Shown one piece after another: positions 14,542-25,449 of a DNA stretch of 30,938 nt (the first letter of the stretch is position 1; each line of letters begins with the position of its first letter). The stretch is taken from positions 1-30,938 of the IMG/VR virus record IMGVR_UViG_3300034284_001069; one strand, given 5' to 3'. The DNA comes from a virus. The notes beneath the pieces are model-generated. The model had not been told where the DNA came from, searched no databases, and saw only the letters and a program-made list of their open reading frames with translations. The position numbers and the translations under genes were made by a program.

Positions 14542-15243
14542 ATGATCGACGATTGGTTTGGCAATACTGTAATATGTACCGCAGTCACTGGTGGATATGA
14601 CTATTCTACTACTCAAGTAGTAACTCCTGGAGTAGATTATATTTACTTTACAGATGGACAATCAATTTTTGACATATCAGATCCATGGACTGTACATATG
14701 CTTCCGGATAGTGATTCACACCTAGATAGTAGAAGAAGGTCAAAGAGACCTAAGCTTAATCCACACTCAATAGAAGTATTAAATAAATATAAATACTTAA
14801 TATGGATTGATGGAGAAATTTGTATAAGTAATCCAAACTTTGTTCCTGAAATATTATCTTATATGAAAAATGGATTTGTAGCATCTCCTCACCCAGACGC
14901 CTTAGGAAATCCTGGAAGATATTGTGCTTATGGAGAAGCAACTATTAGACCACCAAAGTACGCCAATGAACCACTGGATGCACAGTGTGATTTCTATAGA
15001 TCAGAAGGATTTCCAGAAGACTATGGACTCTATGCCTGTGGAGTTTCCGCTAGAGACATGACTAATCCAAAAGTCAAAGAGCTTGGCGAACTTTGGCATC
15101 AGCAAAATCTAGAGTGGTCTTACCAGGATCAAGTAAGCTTTCCATATTGTTTATGGAAAGTTGGTTTTAATCCAGACGTACTTCCTAACAGCCTATATGA
15201 TATGGGTTGGCTTTGGTTAAACATACATACGAGAGAAGAGTAA
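14542..15243 (+). CDS. Glycosyltransferase-like protein, DUF616-like
   Basis: A 233-residue protein starting three bases after the previous stop. Segments NTVICTAVTGGYDYST, VDYIYFTDGQS, DSRRRSKRPKLNPHSI and KYLIWIDGEICISNPNFV follow the pattern of the DUF616 (TOD1/MUCI70-like) glycosyltransferase family, with WIDGEI as the likely metal and donor site. It ends within the modification cluster. Acceptor unknown. Confidence 0.75.
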   Translation: MIDDWFGNTVICTAVTGGYDYSTTQVVTPGVDYIYFTDGQSIFDISDPWTVHMLPDSDSHLDSRRRSKRPKLNPHSIEVLNKYKYLIWIDGEICISNPNFVPEILSYMKNGFVASPHPDALGNPGRYCAYGEATIRPPKYANEPLDAQCDFYRSEGFPEDYGLYACGVSARDMTNPKVKELGELWHQQNLEWSYQDQVSFPYCLWKVGFNPDVLPNSLYDMGWLWLNIHTREE

Positions 15244-15245
15244 AA

Positions 15246-15788
15246 ATGAAAGAATTAAAATTTAACCTTGGAGGAATAGGTAAAGGTGGGCAAGAGTATA
15301 AGACCGTCAACCTAGCTGAGATATGCGACATCGATGCCAACATAATGGATCTTGATTCATTTTGTAAAGATGGAACAGTAGATGAGTTCTACTTGTCTCA
15401 CACCCTTGAGCACATTTCTATTTTAGAATACAAAAAGTTTCTTCTTCATATGAAGCAGAAGTTAAAAGATGGCGGAACGATTAAGATTATTCAAACAGAC
15501 ATAGGTCGACTCATAAAGATGTGGACAGATGGACAGATAACCTTTAGAACTATGCGAGCCCCAATATTTACTCCAGCTACACGCTGTGATTCGAACATAC
15601 TTCAGCAACACCAAAGCATGTGGTCTCAAGAAGAATTGATTAAGGATTTTAACGCTATTGGCATGAAGGCTGAGGGTTTTGATGCAGGATACTGGCAGTA
15701 TGATGTAGAAGACGACATTGTTCCTCAAGACACCAAAAAAGATTTTGGCAAGGACATACCAAACCTTGGCGTAATTGCTACTAAGTAG
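15246..15788 (+). CDS. SAM-dependent methyltransferase-like protein
   Basis: A 180-residue protein from ATG 15246. NLGGIGKGGQEYKTVNLAEI corresponds to the SAM-binding first loop (a divergent version of NLGCG), then DEFYLSHTLEHISILEY and KLKDGGTIKIIQTDIGRL. This matches short class I methyltransferases linked to sugar or surface modification (COG4627-like). The usual NLGCG motif is changed to NLGGIG, so activity needs proof. It follows two glycosyltransferases and may act on the same glycan. Confidence 0.75.
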   Translation: MKELKFNLGGIGKGGQEYKTVNLAEICDIDANIMDLDSFCKDGTVDEFYLSHTLEHISILEYKKFLLHMKQKLKDGGTIKIIQTDIGRLIKMWTDGQITFRTMRAPIFTPATRCDSNILQQHQSMWSQEELIKDFNAIGMKAEGFDAGYWQYDVEDDIVPQDTKKDFGKDIPNLGVIATK

Positions 15789-15802
15789 CTTACTATTATA
15801 AT
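15775..15802 (+). promoter_or_regulatory. Lysis-cassette promoter
   Basis: TTGCTA (15775-15780) and TATAAT (15797-15802), 16-base spacing, then AAAGGAG and ATG 15830. The -35 overlaps the end of the methyltransferase gene. Confidence 0.6.
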
Positions 15803-15829
15803 ATACTTAAGACTAAAAGGAGAAACAAA

Positions 15830-16360
15830 ATGCCAAGAAAATATACAGGAAACTCAGATGGTGATGGCAAGGGCGCAAAGCCTGGCACTCAGAAACTAAT
15901 TGAACTATGCGGAAAGCGTTGGAAGTTCACCAATCTTGGAGCTTACTCAAATCGTTTGATGCGTAACTCCAACACCGCTGGTAAAAAACTAGGCGATCCT
16001 GGAATGGAAAAGTGGCTATCAGTTCATGCAACAGGTCGTGCATGTGACGTTGGCTATACAGATCGTAAAGCTGCAGTTGAAGCTTGGGATTGGTTTCTCA
16101 AGTATTCAAAAGAGCTTGGCATTGAAGAGATCCATGACTACGCTTTTGATGCTGATAAGGCAGACAAAAACGTTGGCTATGGTCGTGGCTACCGCTGCTC
16201 TCGTGGTGAAGGCTTAAAGGGTGTAAAGAATTACGATGCTAAAGACAACGCAGGTTCGTTTGGTGGCAAATGGCTTCACTTTGAATTATCTCCAGAAATG
16301 GCTAATGACGCCGCAAAGTTTGAAGCAGCATGGAGAGCATTGCCAAAGCCAGGCGCATGA
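15830..16360 (+). CDS. Endolysin candidate, M15/LAS-type peptidase
   Basis: A 176-residue protein, no signal peptide, with AAAGGAG before the start. The zinc-site motifs of LAS peptidases are present: SVHATGRACD (S64, H66, D73), E/H around IEEIHDY (residues 99-104), and KWLHFEL (H150). These enzymes (VanY, L-alanyl-D-glutamate peptidases) cut peptide stems of peptidoglycan, the normal task of a phage endolysin. No separate cell-wall-binding domain is visible. The stop overlaps the start of a small membrane protein (ATGA), which supports a lysis cassette. Confidence 0.88.
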   Translation: MPRKYTGNSDGDGKGAKPGTQKLIELCGKRWKFTNLGAYSNRLMRNSNTAGKKLGDPGMEKWLSVHATGRACDVGYTDRKAAVEAWDWFLKYSKELGIEEIHDYAFDADKADKNVGYGRGYRCSRGEGLKGVKNYDAKDNAGSFGGKWLHFELSPEMANDAAKFEAAWRALPKPGA

Positions 16361-16476
16361 TAAAACACGCAATAGTCATACTAATATTTTTATCAATGTT
16401 TGCAATGCCTGCGGCTTTGATAGCAATAATTGTAGACACAATAAAAGAATCAGAACCTGACTTTGACATTGATTAG
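16357..16476 (+). CDS. One-membrane-segment micro-protein, lysis-associated
   Basis: A 39-residue protein from ATG 16357, overlapping the lysin stop as ATGA. Sequence MIKHAIVILIFLSMFAMPAA then LIAIIVDTIK and an acidic end ESEPDFDID: a single long hydrophobic segment. The coupling to the lysin suggests a holin, pinholin or lysis-helper role, but this is inferred from location and layout. Confidence 0.6.
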   Translation: MIKHAIVILIFLSMFAMPAALIAIIVDTIKESEPDFDID

Positions 16477-16496
16477 TATGATACAATAGCCTTCTT

Positions 16497-16567
16497 GCAA
16501 CGGAGGCCGGTGCGAAGCCCCAGTAGATTAATTTCTGCTGGGGCTTTTCCCTTTTGGCCGCCGCAAA
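16497..16567 (+). ncRNA. Structured RNA element ending in a terminator-like hairpin
   Basis: The 140-base gap between the membrane micro-gene and the large secreted protein is richer in G+C than its surroundings. A hairpin AAGCCCCAG (16515-16523) with CTGGGGCTT (16538-16546) is followed by short T runs. Around it an outer stem may form: CGGAGGCC (16501-16508) with GGCCGCCG (16556-16563), one mismatch. It could be a terminator, an attenuator or a riboswitch-like leader of the downstream gene; I recognise no known class. Confidence 0.5.
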
Positions 16568-16616
16568 AAGGTTAATCAGCCCTTACTATTAATATTGAAC
16601 ATCGGAGGGCTGACTG

Positions 16617-19400
16617 ATGAGACTAAAACCACGTCGTGGATCATGGATCCTTGTATTATTATTTATTATTGCTTGGGTTTCCCCAATAACAGCAAGGGCT
16701 ACAGGTAGTTCTGTATCTATGCCTGATGCTGGATTTGAAGATGGCACCCTTACCGGATGGTCTAGAGGATCGCAAACTGGAACACTGGGTAGTTCAATAA
16801 CCGGAAACGGAACTGGTGTGACTGTTTTCACTGGTTCACGTACTTTTGTTTATGGCACACGTAGCTGGACATTCTCGCCTAACAATGCCACATACGCAGC
16901 ACTATTACAACCAAAGGGTGAACAAACATTTACTCAGGCCACTTCAGCACTCGGCCTTTCTGGGACTCAAACTTCACAGATCACACAAATGCTATCCAGC
17001 CAAGCATCTACAACAGGACTGGGTCAGGGTAACCCAACTGATGCTGCGTGGATTACTCGTGAAGTACAATTGACTGCTGGTATTACATACACGATGTCCT
17101 GGAACTATATGGCAACTGACTATGTCCCATATAACGATGGTTCAATCACTTCACTTGTCCCAGTTTCTGTTGCATCAACACCGGTAATTACAGTCAACAA
17201 CTTTGAGCAGTCGTATGCCCTTCTTGGTTTCACTAACCAAGGAACTGGGGATTACTCTACTGGTTCATATGGTTCAACTGGCTGGCAGATGTCAACTTAT
17301 GAAGTTTCTGTATCGGGAACATACAAACTTGGCTTCACATCATTTAATCTAGATGACCAAGGGTTGCCACCAGTGCTGATGGTTGATGATGCAATTGGGA
17401 CGACGCTTTCGTGCAATCAAACTGGTGCCTCATGTGAAACTTTTGGAGCTGTTCCTCCAAACAATGAAACGGCTCCAACAGCTCCACCGACCACGACAAC
17501 AACGTCTACCTCGACAACGACCACAACTGTTGCTCCATACTTGAATTCAGTTACGGACCTGACTGCAACTTCAAACGCAGACGGAAGTGTGGACCTCGAC
17601 TGGGACGCACCAATATCAAGCAATGTTGATATCTACGGGTATGCTGTGACCTTCTATGACTTAGATGAAATTGGTGGAACACAGTCGGGTGGTTGGGGAG
17701 TTTCAACGAACCAAGGAACCAACTACTCCTTAAGTACGGAAATGTTTTCTGGTAGCAATCCTGTCACGACAGGTTACGGACCTGTTCGCTTTGGTATTAA
17801 GGCGGGAAATCAAAGTTGTTTCTCTAGTGAAGGCGTAGGCCCATGTGTGTATGGACCGGAAATAACTGCTGATGCAACAGTTGTCAACCCAAATCCGACC
17901 ACTACAACAACTACTACGGAACCAGCGGTTGTCCCCCCTCCTGTTGAAACTATTCCAACAGAAAACACTACTGTTCCAATTCCTGAACTAGGGCCAACAG
18001 TTACAACGATTTCCCCGCCTACAACAACTGTTATAGAAACAATATTTGGGCCAATAGATACGCCAGATAATAATCTAGACCCAGTAACAACTCCAGAAAT
18101 TGATCCAACTCCAGTTATTATACCTGAAGATCCAACTCCAGAGATAATAGTTCCTAAAGATACTCAAGACGCTGCAGACGCTGCAGTAGAAGATATCTTT
18201 GATGGACCTATGTCTAACGCAGGACTCGCGAATGCTGTAGACGATTTAGTTGCAGATGCGGAAACACCTGAAGCACTAACCGCCGTGGTTAACTCATTGC
18301 TTGATCAAGAGCTAACAGACACTCAGTTTTCTACCGTTATAGATTCTGTGTTTGACGGACCTATGTCTGACGAAAACTTCTCTGCTGCAGTTGATGCTGT
18401 CTTTGCAGATACTTCTGCATTGAGCGACGAACAGTTTGACACTGCAGTGCAAGCAGTGTTTGATGGGCCTTTGTCAACAGAACAGTTTGGTGATGCTCTT
18501 GAGGCTGTCTTTAACGAACCACTTTCTGATGAAAAGTTTGATGCAATTATTGACGCCGTTCTGGACGAGCCACTTTCAGACGAGCAGTTTGCAGAAGTTG
18601 TTGGAATCCTTGAGTCCGACGCTGTCACAGAGGATCAAGTTTCCGCAGCTGTTGATAGCATCTTGGAAAACGAAGTCACCGCTGAACAAGCAACAGACCT
18701 TGCCACGAGCGAAAAGGTATTAGAAAGCATTGACACAGATCAGGCAGCTGAGATCTTTGATGCCATCCCAGTTGATGAGCTGACTCCAGAAGAAGAAGCA
18801 GCTCTTGTTGAGGCTGTGACAAACGCTCCAGAAGAAGTAAAGAATGCTTTTGAGGAGACCATTGACGTTTATGGAGAGGGTCTTGACGACTACGTGCCAA
18901 CTGGATCCAACGTAGACGTAGGCTCTCGTAGGACGCTGTTGGCTGCTACGGCAGCCTTGTCAGCAGCTACAGTGGGAATGGGTGCCGGCACTGGGTCATC
19001 TGGTCCATCAGGTGGTTCAGGGGGCTCTGGAGGCGGTTCAGGAGGTTCTGGTGGGGGTCCTGGCGATGGCAGCAATACCAACGGTCGCAAGGAAGATGAG
19101 AATCCAGACGGCGAAGAAGAGGACACTGAAATAGAAGGTCCAGAAGATCAAGAAGATAACCACTTCACAAGAAACAGTATATTTAAATACGAGGAGGAAA
19201 CAATGAAAAGGAAATTTAGTCCATGGGGCTTTATTAAAAAATTCTCAAGGGAGACTTCAGCACTAGCTTTTACCATATCAGGTAGCGTCGTAGTGTTTGC
19301 AACTCTGTCTGGAGAAACTAGAAAGATTACGATCATAGCTACAGGTTGTGCCTTCTTGGTTCACTATGTCCATGCGATGATTAAGAATGACGAGGATTAA
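16617..19400 (+). CDS. Large secreted/surface protein with Thr-rich linkers and acidic repeats
   Basis: A 927-residue protein. N-terminal basic residues, a hydrophobic core (SWILVLLFIIAWVSPIT) and ARA near residue 28 form a good signal peptide. A beta-rich region (about 30-280) is followed by a Thr-rich linker, an FN3-like domain (VTDLTATSNADGSVDLDW), a second Thr/Pro linker, and about 200 residues of acidic repeats of the form DGPMSDENFSAAVDAVF with six or more copies (about 530-700). A Gly/Ser tract (about 795-820) and a membrane segment near the end follow. Its richer G+C codon use differs from neighbours, suggesting transfer from a host. It may act at the cell surface in lysis or host contact. 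An internal start at 19203 is annotated separately. Confidence 0.75.
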   Translation: MRLKPRRGSWILVLLFIIAWVSPITARATGSSVSMPDAGFEDGTLTGWSRGSQTGTLGSSITGNGTGVTVFTGSRTFVYGTRSWTFSPNNATYAALLQPKGEQTFTQATSALGLSGTQTSQITQMLSSQASTTGLGQGNPTDAAWITREVQLTAGITYTMSWNYMATDYVPYNDGSITSLVPVSVASTPVITVNNFEQSYALLGFTNQGTGDYSTGSYGSTGWQMSTYEVSVSGTYKLGFTSFNLDDQGLPPVLMVDDAIGTTLSCNQTGASCETFGAVPPNNETAPTAPPTTTTTSTSTTTTTVAPYLNSVTDLTATSNADGSVDLDWDAPISSNVDIYGYAVTFYDLDEIGGTQSGGWGVSTNQGTNYSLSTEMFSGSNPVTTGYGPVRFGIKAGNQSCFSSEGVGPCVYGPEITADATVVNPNPTTTTTTTEPAVVPPPVETIPTENTTVPIPELGPTVTTISPPTTTVIETIFGPIDTPDNNLDPVTTPEIDPTPVIIPEDPTPEIIVPKDTQDAADAAVEDIFDGPMSNAGLANAVDDLVADAETPEALTAVVNSLLDQELTDTQFSTVIDSVFDGPMSDENFSAAVDAVFADTSALSDEQFDTAVQAVFDGPLSTEQFGDALEAVFNEPLSDEKFDAIIDAVLDEPLSDEQFAEVVGILESDAVTEDQVSAAVDSILENEVTAEQATDLATSEKVLESIDTDQAAEIFDAIPVDELTPEEEAALVEAVTNAPEEVKNAFEETIDVYGEGLDDYVPTGSNVDVGSRRTLLAATAALSAATVGMGAGTGSSGPSGGSGGSGGGSGGSGGGPGDGSNTNGRKEDENPDGEEEDTEIEGPEDQEDNHFTRNSIFKYEEETMKRKFSPWGFIKKFSRETSALAFTISGSVVVFATLSGETRKITIIATGCAFLVHYVHAMIKNDED
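19203..19400 (+). CDS. Nested in-frame holin-like protein (internal start)
   Basis: Within the large ORF, ATG 19203 is preceded by GAGGAGG at six-base spacing, an ideal ribosome site. The 65-residue product starts MKRKFSPWGFIKKFSRETSA, with two membrane segments (LAFTISGSVVVFATL and ITIIATGCAFLVHYV) and an acidic end. The next gene (19401) is again a small membrane protein, so this C-terminal part is probably made alone as a holin. Whether the 927-residue protein is also made through to this end is unsure. Confidence 0.65.
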   Translation: MKRKFSPWGFIKKFSRETSALAFTISGSVVVFATLSGETRKITIIATGCAFLVHYVHAMIKNDED

Positions 19401-19643
19401 ATGAAGACCGCATATAATATAATCCTAAGAATAGTAGCTACCTTTGCAGCATCTGGCCTTGGTGTCATCGGTGCTGGTGCAATAGCTGGCGTTCCTATAT
19501 GGAAGGCTTGCTTTATGGCAGGCATGGCCGGAGTTGCTACGGTTGTAGAGGGCTTATCTAGAGCATTTTTGGACGATGGTAAACTATCTACCACAGAAAT
19601 TAATCAAGTTTTTACTAAAGTAGATAAAAAAGCTCAAGGTTAA
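19401..19643 (+). CDS. Holin-like small membrane protein
   Basis: An 80-residue protein starting directly after the previous stop. Two membrane segments (IILRIVATFAASGLGVIGAG and WKACFMAGMAGVATVVEGL) are joined by a short turn, with a basic and acidic soluble tail (KLSTTEINQVFTKVDKK). Size, layout and neighbourhood (lysin and other small membrane proteins) fit a phage holin, which makes holes in the inner membrane for release of the endolysin. Confidence 0.72.
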   Translation: MKTAYNIILRIVATFAASGLGVIGAGAIAGVPIWKACFMAGMAGVATVVEGLSRAFLDDGKLSTTEINQVFTKVDKKAQG

Positions 19644-19748
19644 ATCATTTAGTCATATGAGTTCTGAATATTAATGGCTCAAACAATTACTATATACCTA
19701 TGTTCCGGCTCATATACTAAGAGCTAATTACCTCAAGAGGATACATTA

Positions 19749-22700
19749 ATGTCGTTCCCTATGCCTCCAAGTATTACAAAAGGCCAATTAGCTTTAGATC
19801 CAGTCAATGGAATTGTTTACTATAAAGACGAAAACAATAATACGGTAGCGACAACTTGGTCTTGGCTGCAAAGTTTAAATCAAGAAACAAATATCAGTAG
19901 TGAAAAAAATGTTTCGATAGAACAAGACCTTACTGTTGGTGGCGACTTAATTATTAGTGGAGACACAGTTAGCTTAAATGTCTCGCAAGTTTTAATTGAA
20001 GATAACATATTAGTTTTAAATTACAACTTCACAGGCGCTCCAATACTCAATGCCGGAATAGAAATTGAACGTGGATCTGAAAACAATGTACAGATAAGAT
20101 GGAATGAAACTAGCAACAAATGGCAGTTCACAAATGATGGAACTACATTTTTAGATTTAAATTCTATTGTAGAAGACTCCGTAACTCTTGGTCTACATAC
20201 CACTGGTAACTATGTTAGAAATTTAATTGCTGGCACCGGTGTAACTATCTCTAATCCTTCTGGAGAAGGTGCTACTCCCAACATTTCTATAGGCCAAGCA
20301 GTAGCAACTACTGACACCGTAACCTTCGCCAATGTTACAGCACCGTTGACTGGAAATGTTACAGGTAACGTAACTGGAAACGTAACCGGTAACGTAACTG
20401 GAAATGTAACTGGCAATGTAACTGGAGAAGTTTCTAGCATAACTAATCATGGAATCAATGCTTTAAATGATGTAGATGCAACACCAAGTAGCGGGCAATT
20501 CTTAAAGTGGAACGGTACATCGTGGGTTAATGACGCAATAGATTTAAACACAGATACTGTTGGCGACTATACTAAGAATTTAGTGGCTGGTACCGGCGTA
20601 ACAATTACTAATAATTCTGGTGAAGGTGCAACGCCTAATATATCAATAGGACAGCCAGTTGGGACTACTGATACGGTTACCTTCAATGTAGTAAATGCTG
20701 ACCTTACTGGAGATGTAACTGGTACTGTATCTGATATTTCCAATCATGGAATATCAGATCTTTCAGATGTAAATATTACTGATGCAGCAGATGGAAACTT
20801 TTTAAGATATAACGGATCTAATTGGTTTAATGATCCTGTTAATTTAGCAACAGATACTATTGGCGATTATGTTGCTAAGCTTGCTGCTGGCACTGGCATA
20901 ACGATAACTAATAACTCTGGAGAAAACGCAACACCAAATATTTCTTTTAGTGGAAGTATTAATGACCTCTCTGACCTAACAATAACATCAGCTCAAAATG
21001 GACAGATACTTGAATATGATGGATCGGCTTGGGTCAATACAGTTCGTCCTTCAAATGAGCCAATGGGCCATGAAGATAAAACAGAAAGTACTATCTCTTT
21101 TAATGAGGGAACTCGCACTTTTTCTATAGCTCCTGTTTCTACTTCTTTTACTGTTTGGTGTGCTGGAAAGCGTTTTGTAAAAACTGGAACTGAAACAGTT
21201 CAGATACCAGATACTTCTGGTCTATATTATATTTATTTTAATTCTTCAGGAGTTCTTTCCTATCGAACTAGTTACTTTGTTTGGGACGAAGACGCACCCA
21301 CCGCATATATTTACTGGAATGAAGTAGACAATAAGGCTTACTTCTTTGCTGATGAGCGCCACGGAATCACTCTTGACTGGGCAACACACGAGTACCTACA
21401 TAGGACTCGCGGTGCTGCAATCGCTAATGGCTTTGGTGCCAATAATTACATACTTAATGGTGATGGCTCTCTTGATTCTCACGCAAAACTAGATATTGCA
21501 GATGGAACATTCTTCGACGAAGATTTGCAAGTTGACATTACACACAGCAACACTCCAACGCCAAATACTTGGGAACAAGTTCTTCAAGGTAATGCAGAGA
21601 TTCCTGTTTTTTATAGACTCAATAATCACTGGACAAAAGATGTTGCAACTGAATTTCCTCTTAAGCAAGGAGCGAGCAGACCGCAATATAACTTAAACAC
21701 TGCCGGAACATGGTCTGCTACAGATATCGCCAATAATCGTTTTGGCGTATCTTGGATTATTGCAACTAATAATTTAAACGAACCAATTATTGCAGTTCTT
21801 GGACAAGGATCTTATACGGATAATGGTTCTGCGGAAGCAGAGTTTTATGGTTCTTTGAATCTTGATGGTTTCCCAATTGTTGAATTCAGACCTCTTTATA
21901 AAATTATTTATGAGTGCAAGAATTCATGCAGTAACACTCCACATGCAAGGCTTACTAGCATTGTTGACCTAAGAAGTATAATAGCATCTGATCAAGGAAT
22001 TGGCACAACAGCAGTCTCTGATCATGGTTCAATGACAGGACTTAGTGACGACGATCACACTCAATACCTTCGCACAGATGGAACTAGAACTGCAACATCT
22101 TTAACTGTTTCTGGAAGTATAACTACAAGTAGTTTAATTCTTGATGGAATAGAAATAGATGCAGCCACTCCATCAGATACAAATGTTCTTAAATATGATG
22201 CTGCTTTAAATAAATATATTCCAGGAGTTGCGTCTACTGTAGCTTCTCTTGATGACTTAACTGATGTAATTGTAACAAGCGCAACTCCAAACCAAGTATT
22301 AAAATGGGATGGAACACAATGGATAAACGCAGAAGTGCCTGGCACTATTGGTGGAACTACAAAGTTTCAGACCATAGGAGATAATTCAACTACAACGTTT
22401 ACTGTTACACATAATCTTGCAACTAGAGACATTGTAGTATCTATAAGCGAAAATGTTTCTCCATACGGTGCAATTAATACTAGCTGGGAAGCAACAACAG
22501 CAAACACTATAACTATTTATTTTGAAACTGCTCCAGCATTAAACTCAGTTAGAGTCAGTATATATGCAGCAGTTTCGGGAGCTTTGATTGGACCTGACGG
22601 CCCCACTGGTCCAACCGGACCTACAGGCCCAACTGGTTCAATAGGACCTACTGGACCAACAGGCCCTACAGGTCCTACTGGAGTTGGTTATTCAAACGTA

Positions 22701-23492
22701 ACATCTACAACCAATGTATCTATTGCTTCTTCCGGCACCATTGGATTCACAGTACCTAATACTGGAGCGTTTGCAATTGGGGACTACGTAAGAGTTTCTG
22801 ATTCAACTGCAACAGCGTACATGGAAGGTACAGTTACAATAGGAACTATTACAAACAATAATATATATATATCAGTTGACAACTCTTATGGATCTGGTTC
22901 ATATTCTTCTTGGAGATTTTCTTTTGCGGGGGTAAAGGGAGCAACTGGATCGACAGGTCCTACAGGGTCAGTATCAACCTCAGTCTTAGATGATCTATCA
23001 GACGTAAACGCTGCCACACCATCAAGTGGCGAGATGCTTCAATGGAATGGATCAGCTTGGGTCAGCTCAACTATCGTTAACGCCAATGTAAATGCTGGTG
23101 CAGCAATAGCTTATTCTAAGTTGGCTTTAAGCAACAGTATTGATTATACAGACCTTAAAGACGGAGTTGCTAAATCGAGCTTTAGATCAACACTAAATGC
23201 TCAAACAGGCACAACGTATACTTTGGTTCTTACCGACTTAGCTAAATTAGTAACTCTTTCAAATGCTGGGGCTATTACGTTAACGGTTCCTTTAGAATCA
23301 TCAGTTGCATTTGCTATTGGAGATAGGATCGATTTACTCCAAAGGGGATCTGGGCAGGTTACTGTAGCAGGTGCTGGTGGAGTAACAGTTAATGCTACCC
23401 CAGGATTAAAGCTGCGTGCTCAGTGGTCATCTGCTACTCTAGTAAAGTTAGATACAAATACTTGGGTTCTTATCGGAGACTTGCAAGCTTAA
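19749..23492 (+). CDS. Tail-fibre / receptor-binding protein with repeats and collagen-like part
   Basis: A 1247-residue fibre protein, start ATG 19749 (CAAGAGGAT upstream). The N-terminal part ([20 protein letters not shown] and the [20 protein letters not shown] region) is typical of phage tail fibres. It then has six GNVT units, three copies of a module with [20 protein letters not shown], repeats of [18 protein letters not shown] type, and a collagen-like Gly-Pro-Thr run (residues about 948-979). A beta-structured C-terminal part follows. It is probably trimeric and makes contact with the host surface. It lies beside a second collagen-like fibre, and ends one base before the convergent oxygenase. 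Confidence 0.9.
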   Translation: MSFPMPPSITKGQLALDPVNGIVYYKDENNNTVATTWSWLQSLNQETNISSEKNVSIEQDLTVGGDLIISGDTVSLNVSQVLIEDNILVLNYNFTGAPILNAGIEIERGSENNVQIRWNETSNKWQFTNDGTTFLDLNSIVEDSVTLGLHTTGNYVRNLIAGTGVTISNPSGEGATPNISIGQAVATTDTVTFANVTAPLTGNVTGNVTGNVTGNVTGNVTGNVTGEVSSITNHGINALNDVDATPSSGQFLKWNGTSWVNDAIDLNTDTVGDYTKNLVAGTGVTITNNSGEGATPNISIGQPVGTTDTVTFNVVNADLTGDVTGTVSDISNHGISDLSDVNITDAADGNFLRYNGSNWFNDPVNLATDTIGDYVAKLAAGTGITITNNSGENATPNISFSGSINDLSDLTITSAQNGQILEYDGSAWVNTVRPSNEPMGHEDKTESTISFNEGTRTFSIAPVSTSFTVWCAGKRFVKTGTETVQIPDTSGLYYIYFNSSGVLSYRTSYFVWDEDAPTAYIYWNEVDNKAYFFADERHGITLDWATHEYLHRTRGAAIANGFGANNYILNGDGSLDSHAKLDIADGTFFDEDLQVDITHSNTPTPNTWEQVLQGNAEIPVFYRLNNHWTKDVATEFPLKQGASRPQYNLNTAGTWSATDIANNRFGVSWIIATNNLNEPIIAVLGQGSYTDNGSAEAEFYGSLNLDGFPIVEFRPLYKIIYECKNSCSNTPHARLTSIVDLRSIIASDQGIGTTAVSDHGSMTGLSDDDHTQYLRTDGTRTATSLTVSGSITTSSLILDGIEIDAATPSDTNVLKYDAALNKYIPGVASTVASLDDLTDVIVTSATPNQVLKWDGTQWINAEVPGTIGGTTKFQTIGDNSTTTFTVTHNLATRDIVVSISENVSPYGAINTSWEATTANTITIYFETAPALNSVRVSIYAAVSGALIGPDGPTGPTGPTGPTGSIGPTGPTGPTGPTGVGYSNVTSTTNVSIASSGTIGFTVPNTGAFAIGDYVRVSDSTATAYMEGTVTIGTITNNNIYISVDNSYGSGSYSSWRFSFAGVKGATGSTGPTGSVSTSVLDDLSDVNAATPSSGEMLQWNGSAWVSSTIVNANVNAGAAIAYSKLALSNSIDYTDLKDGVAKSSFRSTLNAQTGTTYTLVLTDLAKLVTLSNAGAITLTVPLESSVAFAIGDRIDLLQRGSGQVTVAGAGGVTVNATPGLKLRAQWSSATLVKLDTNTWVLIGDLQA
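20352..20423 (+). repeat. Six tandem 12-base units coding GNVT
   Basis: GGAAATGTTACA-like units repeat six times with synonymous changes, encoding (GNVT)6 in the fibre gene. The variation at third positions implies the repeat is old and protein-selected. Confidence 0.9.
22590..22685 (+). repeat. Collagen-like Gly-Pro-Thr repeat
   Basis: Triplet repeats of Gly-X-Thr ([20 protein letters not shown]) in the first fibre, encoded by 9-base units such as GGACCTACT. Confidence 0.92.
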
Positions 23493-23493
23493 G

Positions 23494-24096
23494 TTATTTA
23501 AACTTTGGTCCTTCGACCCAAATAACAATGGACTTTCTTACGCCAGAAAGAACTGGGCTGACTCCATGTAGCATGAAGGATGGAAATAATATCATCTGTC
23601 CTTTTCTTAAGGCATGTAGAGCAGGGTTTCCACTAAGGTGAATAAAGAATTCTCCACCTATAAAATCTTTTTCTGGTTCACTAAGAAGTAAACTTAAAGA
23701 AAGCTTTCTAGTGTCGACCATGTATCCTGGTTTGTCTTTGCCAAAAATTAAATCAGTGTGAGCATCGTACTTTCCACTTTGCAACCCTTCATATTCCGCA
23801 TATTGAAAATATGAGTATCCATATAAATCAAAATTGTAGAATGCTTTATTGGCATGTTCTATAACTTGATTAATTCTGTTGATGAACCAAGCATTCTCTT
23901 GATCCACATCATTAAAGCAGTTATTAGAAACTCTAGCATTAGAGTCGCTACCTACTGTAGAAGCTTTGTTCAAACTCTTTGAGGAGCAGTATTGCTCGAT
24001 CTTTTGGAGCTCTTCCTCAGTAAAGCAATCGTCTATAAGAATCCATGGTTCTGTTATCTTTGAATATGAGTGTGGGTTATTGGAGATCGCTGACAT
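23494..24096 (-). CDS. 2-oxoglutarate/Fe(II)-dependent oxygenase (prolyl-hydroxylase-like)
   Basis: A 200-residue protein on the minus strand between two collagen-like fibres. The iron site is complete: YDAHTD (H113, D115) and MLHGVSP (H177), with R187 in GVRKSIVIW for 2-oxoglutarate. The order and length fit PiuC/Tpa1-type and prolyl-4-hydroxylase families. Because the neighbours are Gly-Pro-Thr fibres, an attractive idea is that it hydroxylates proline (or another residue) of the collagen-like repeats, as in collagen; a role in nucleic-acid or other modification cannot be excluded. Confidence 0.85.
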   Translation of the reverse strand: MSAISNNPHSYSKITEPWILIDDCFTEEELQKIEQYCSSKSLNKASTVGSDSNARVSNNCFNDVDQENAWFINRINQVIEHANKAFYNFDLYGYSYFQYAEYEGLQSGKYDAHTDLIFGKDKPGYMVDTRKLSLSLLLSEPEKDFIGGEFFIHLSGNPALHALRKGQMILFPSFMLHGVSPVLSGVRKSIVIWVEGPKFK

Positions 24097-24125
24097 AATA
24101 ATATTTTATCATAATCAATATTCGT

Positions 24126-24155
24126 TTGATAGGACATAATGTCAATTACTATAAT
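24126..24155 (+). promoter_or_regulatory. Strong promoter for second fibre gene
   Basis: TTGATA (24126-24131) and TATAAT (24150-24155), 18-base spacing, in the 108-base divergent region between the oxygenase gene and the fibre gene at 24205. On the other strand a TTGACA is also present and may serve the oxygenase. Confidence 0.65.
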
Positions 24156-24204
24156 AGATATCTGATTAATCTCGAGGGGTTAATTTCAATTTAGAAAGGT
24201 TTGG

Positions 24205-25431
<1,227 letters not shown>

Positions 25432-25449
25432 ATTATTTTAATATAATAA

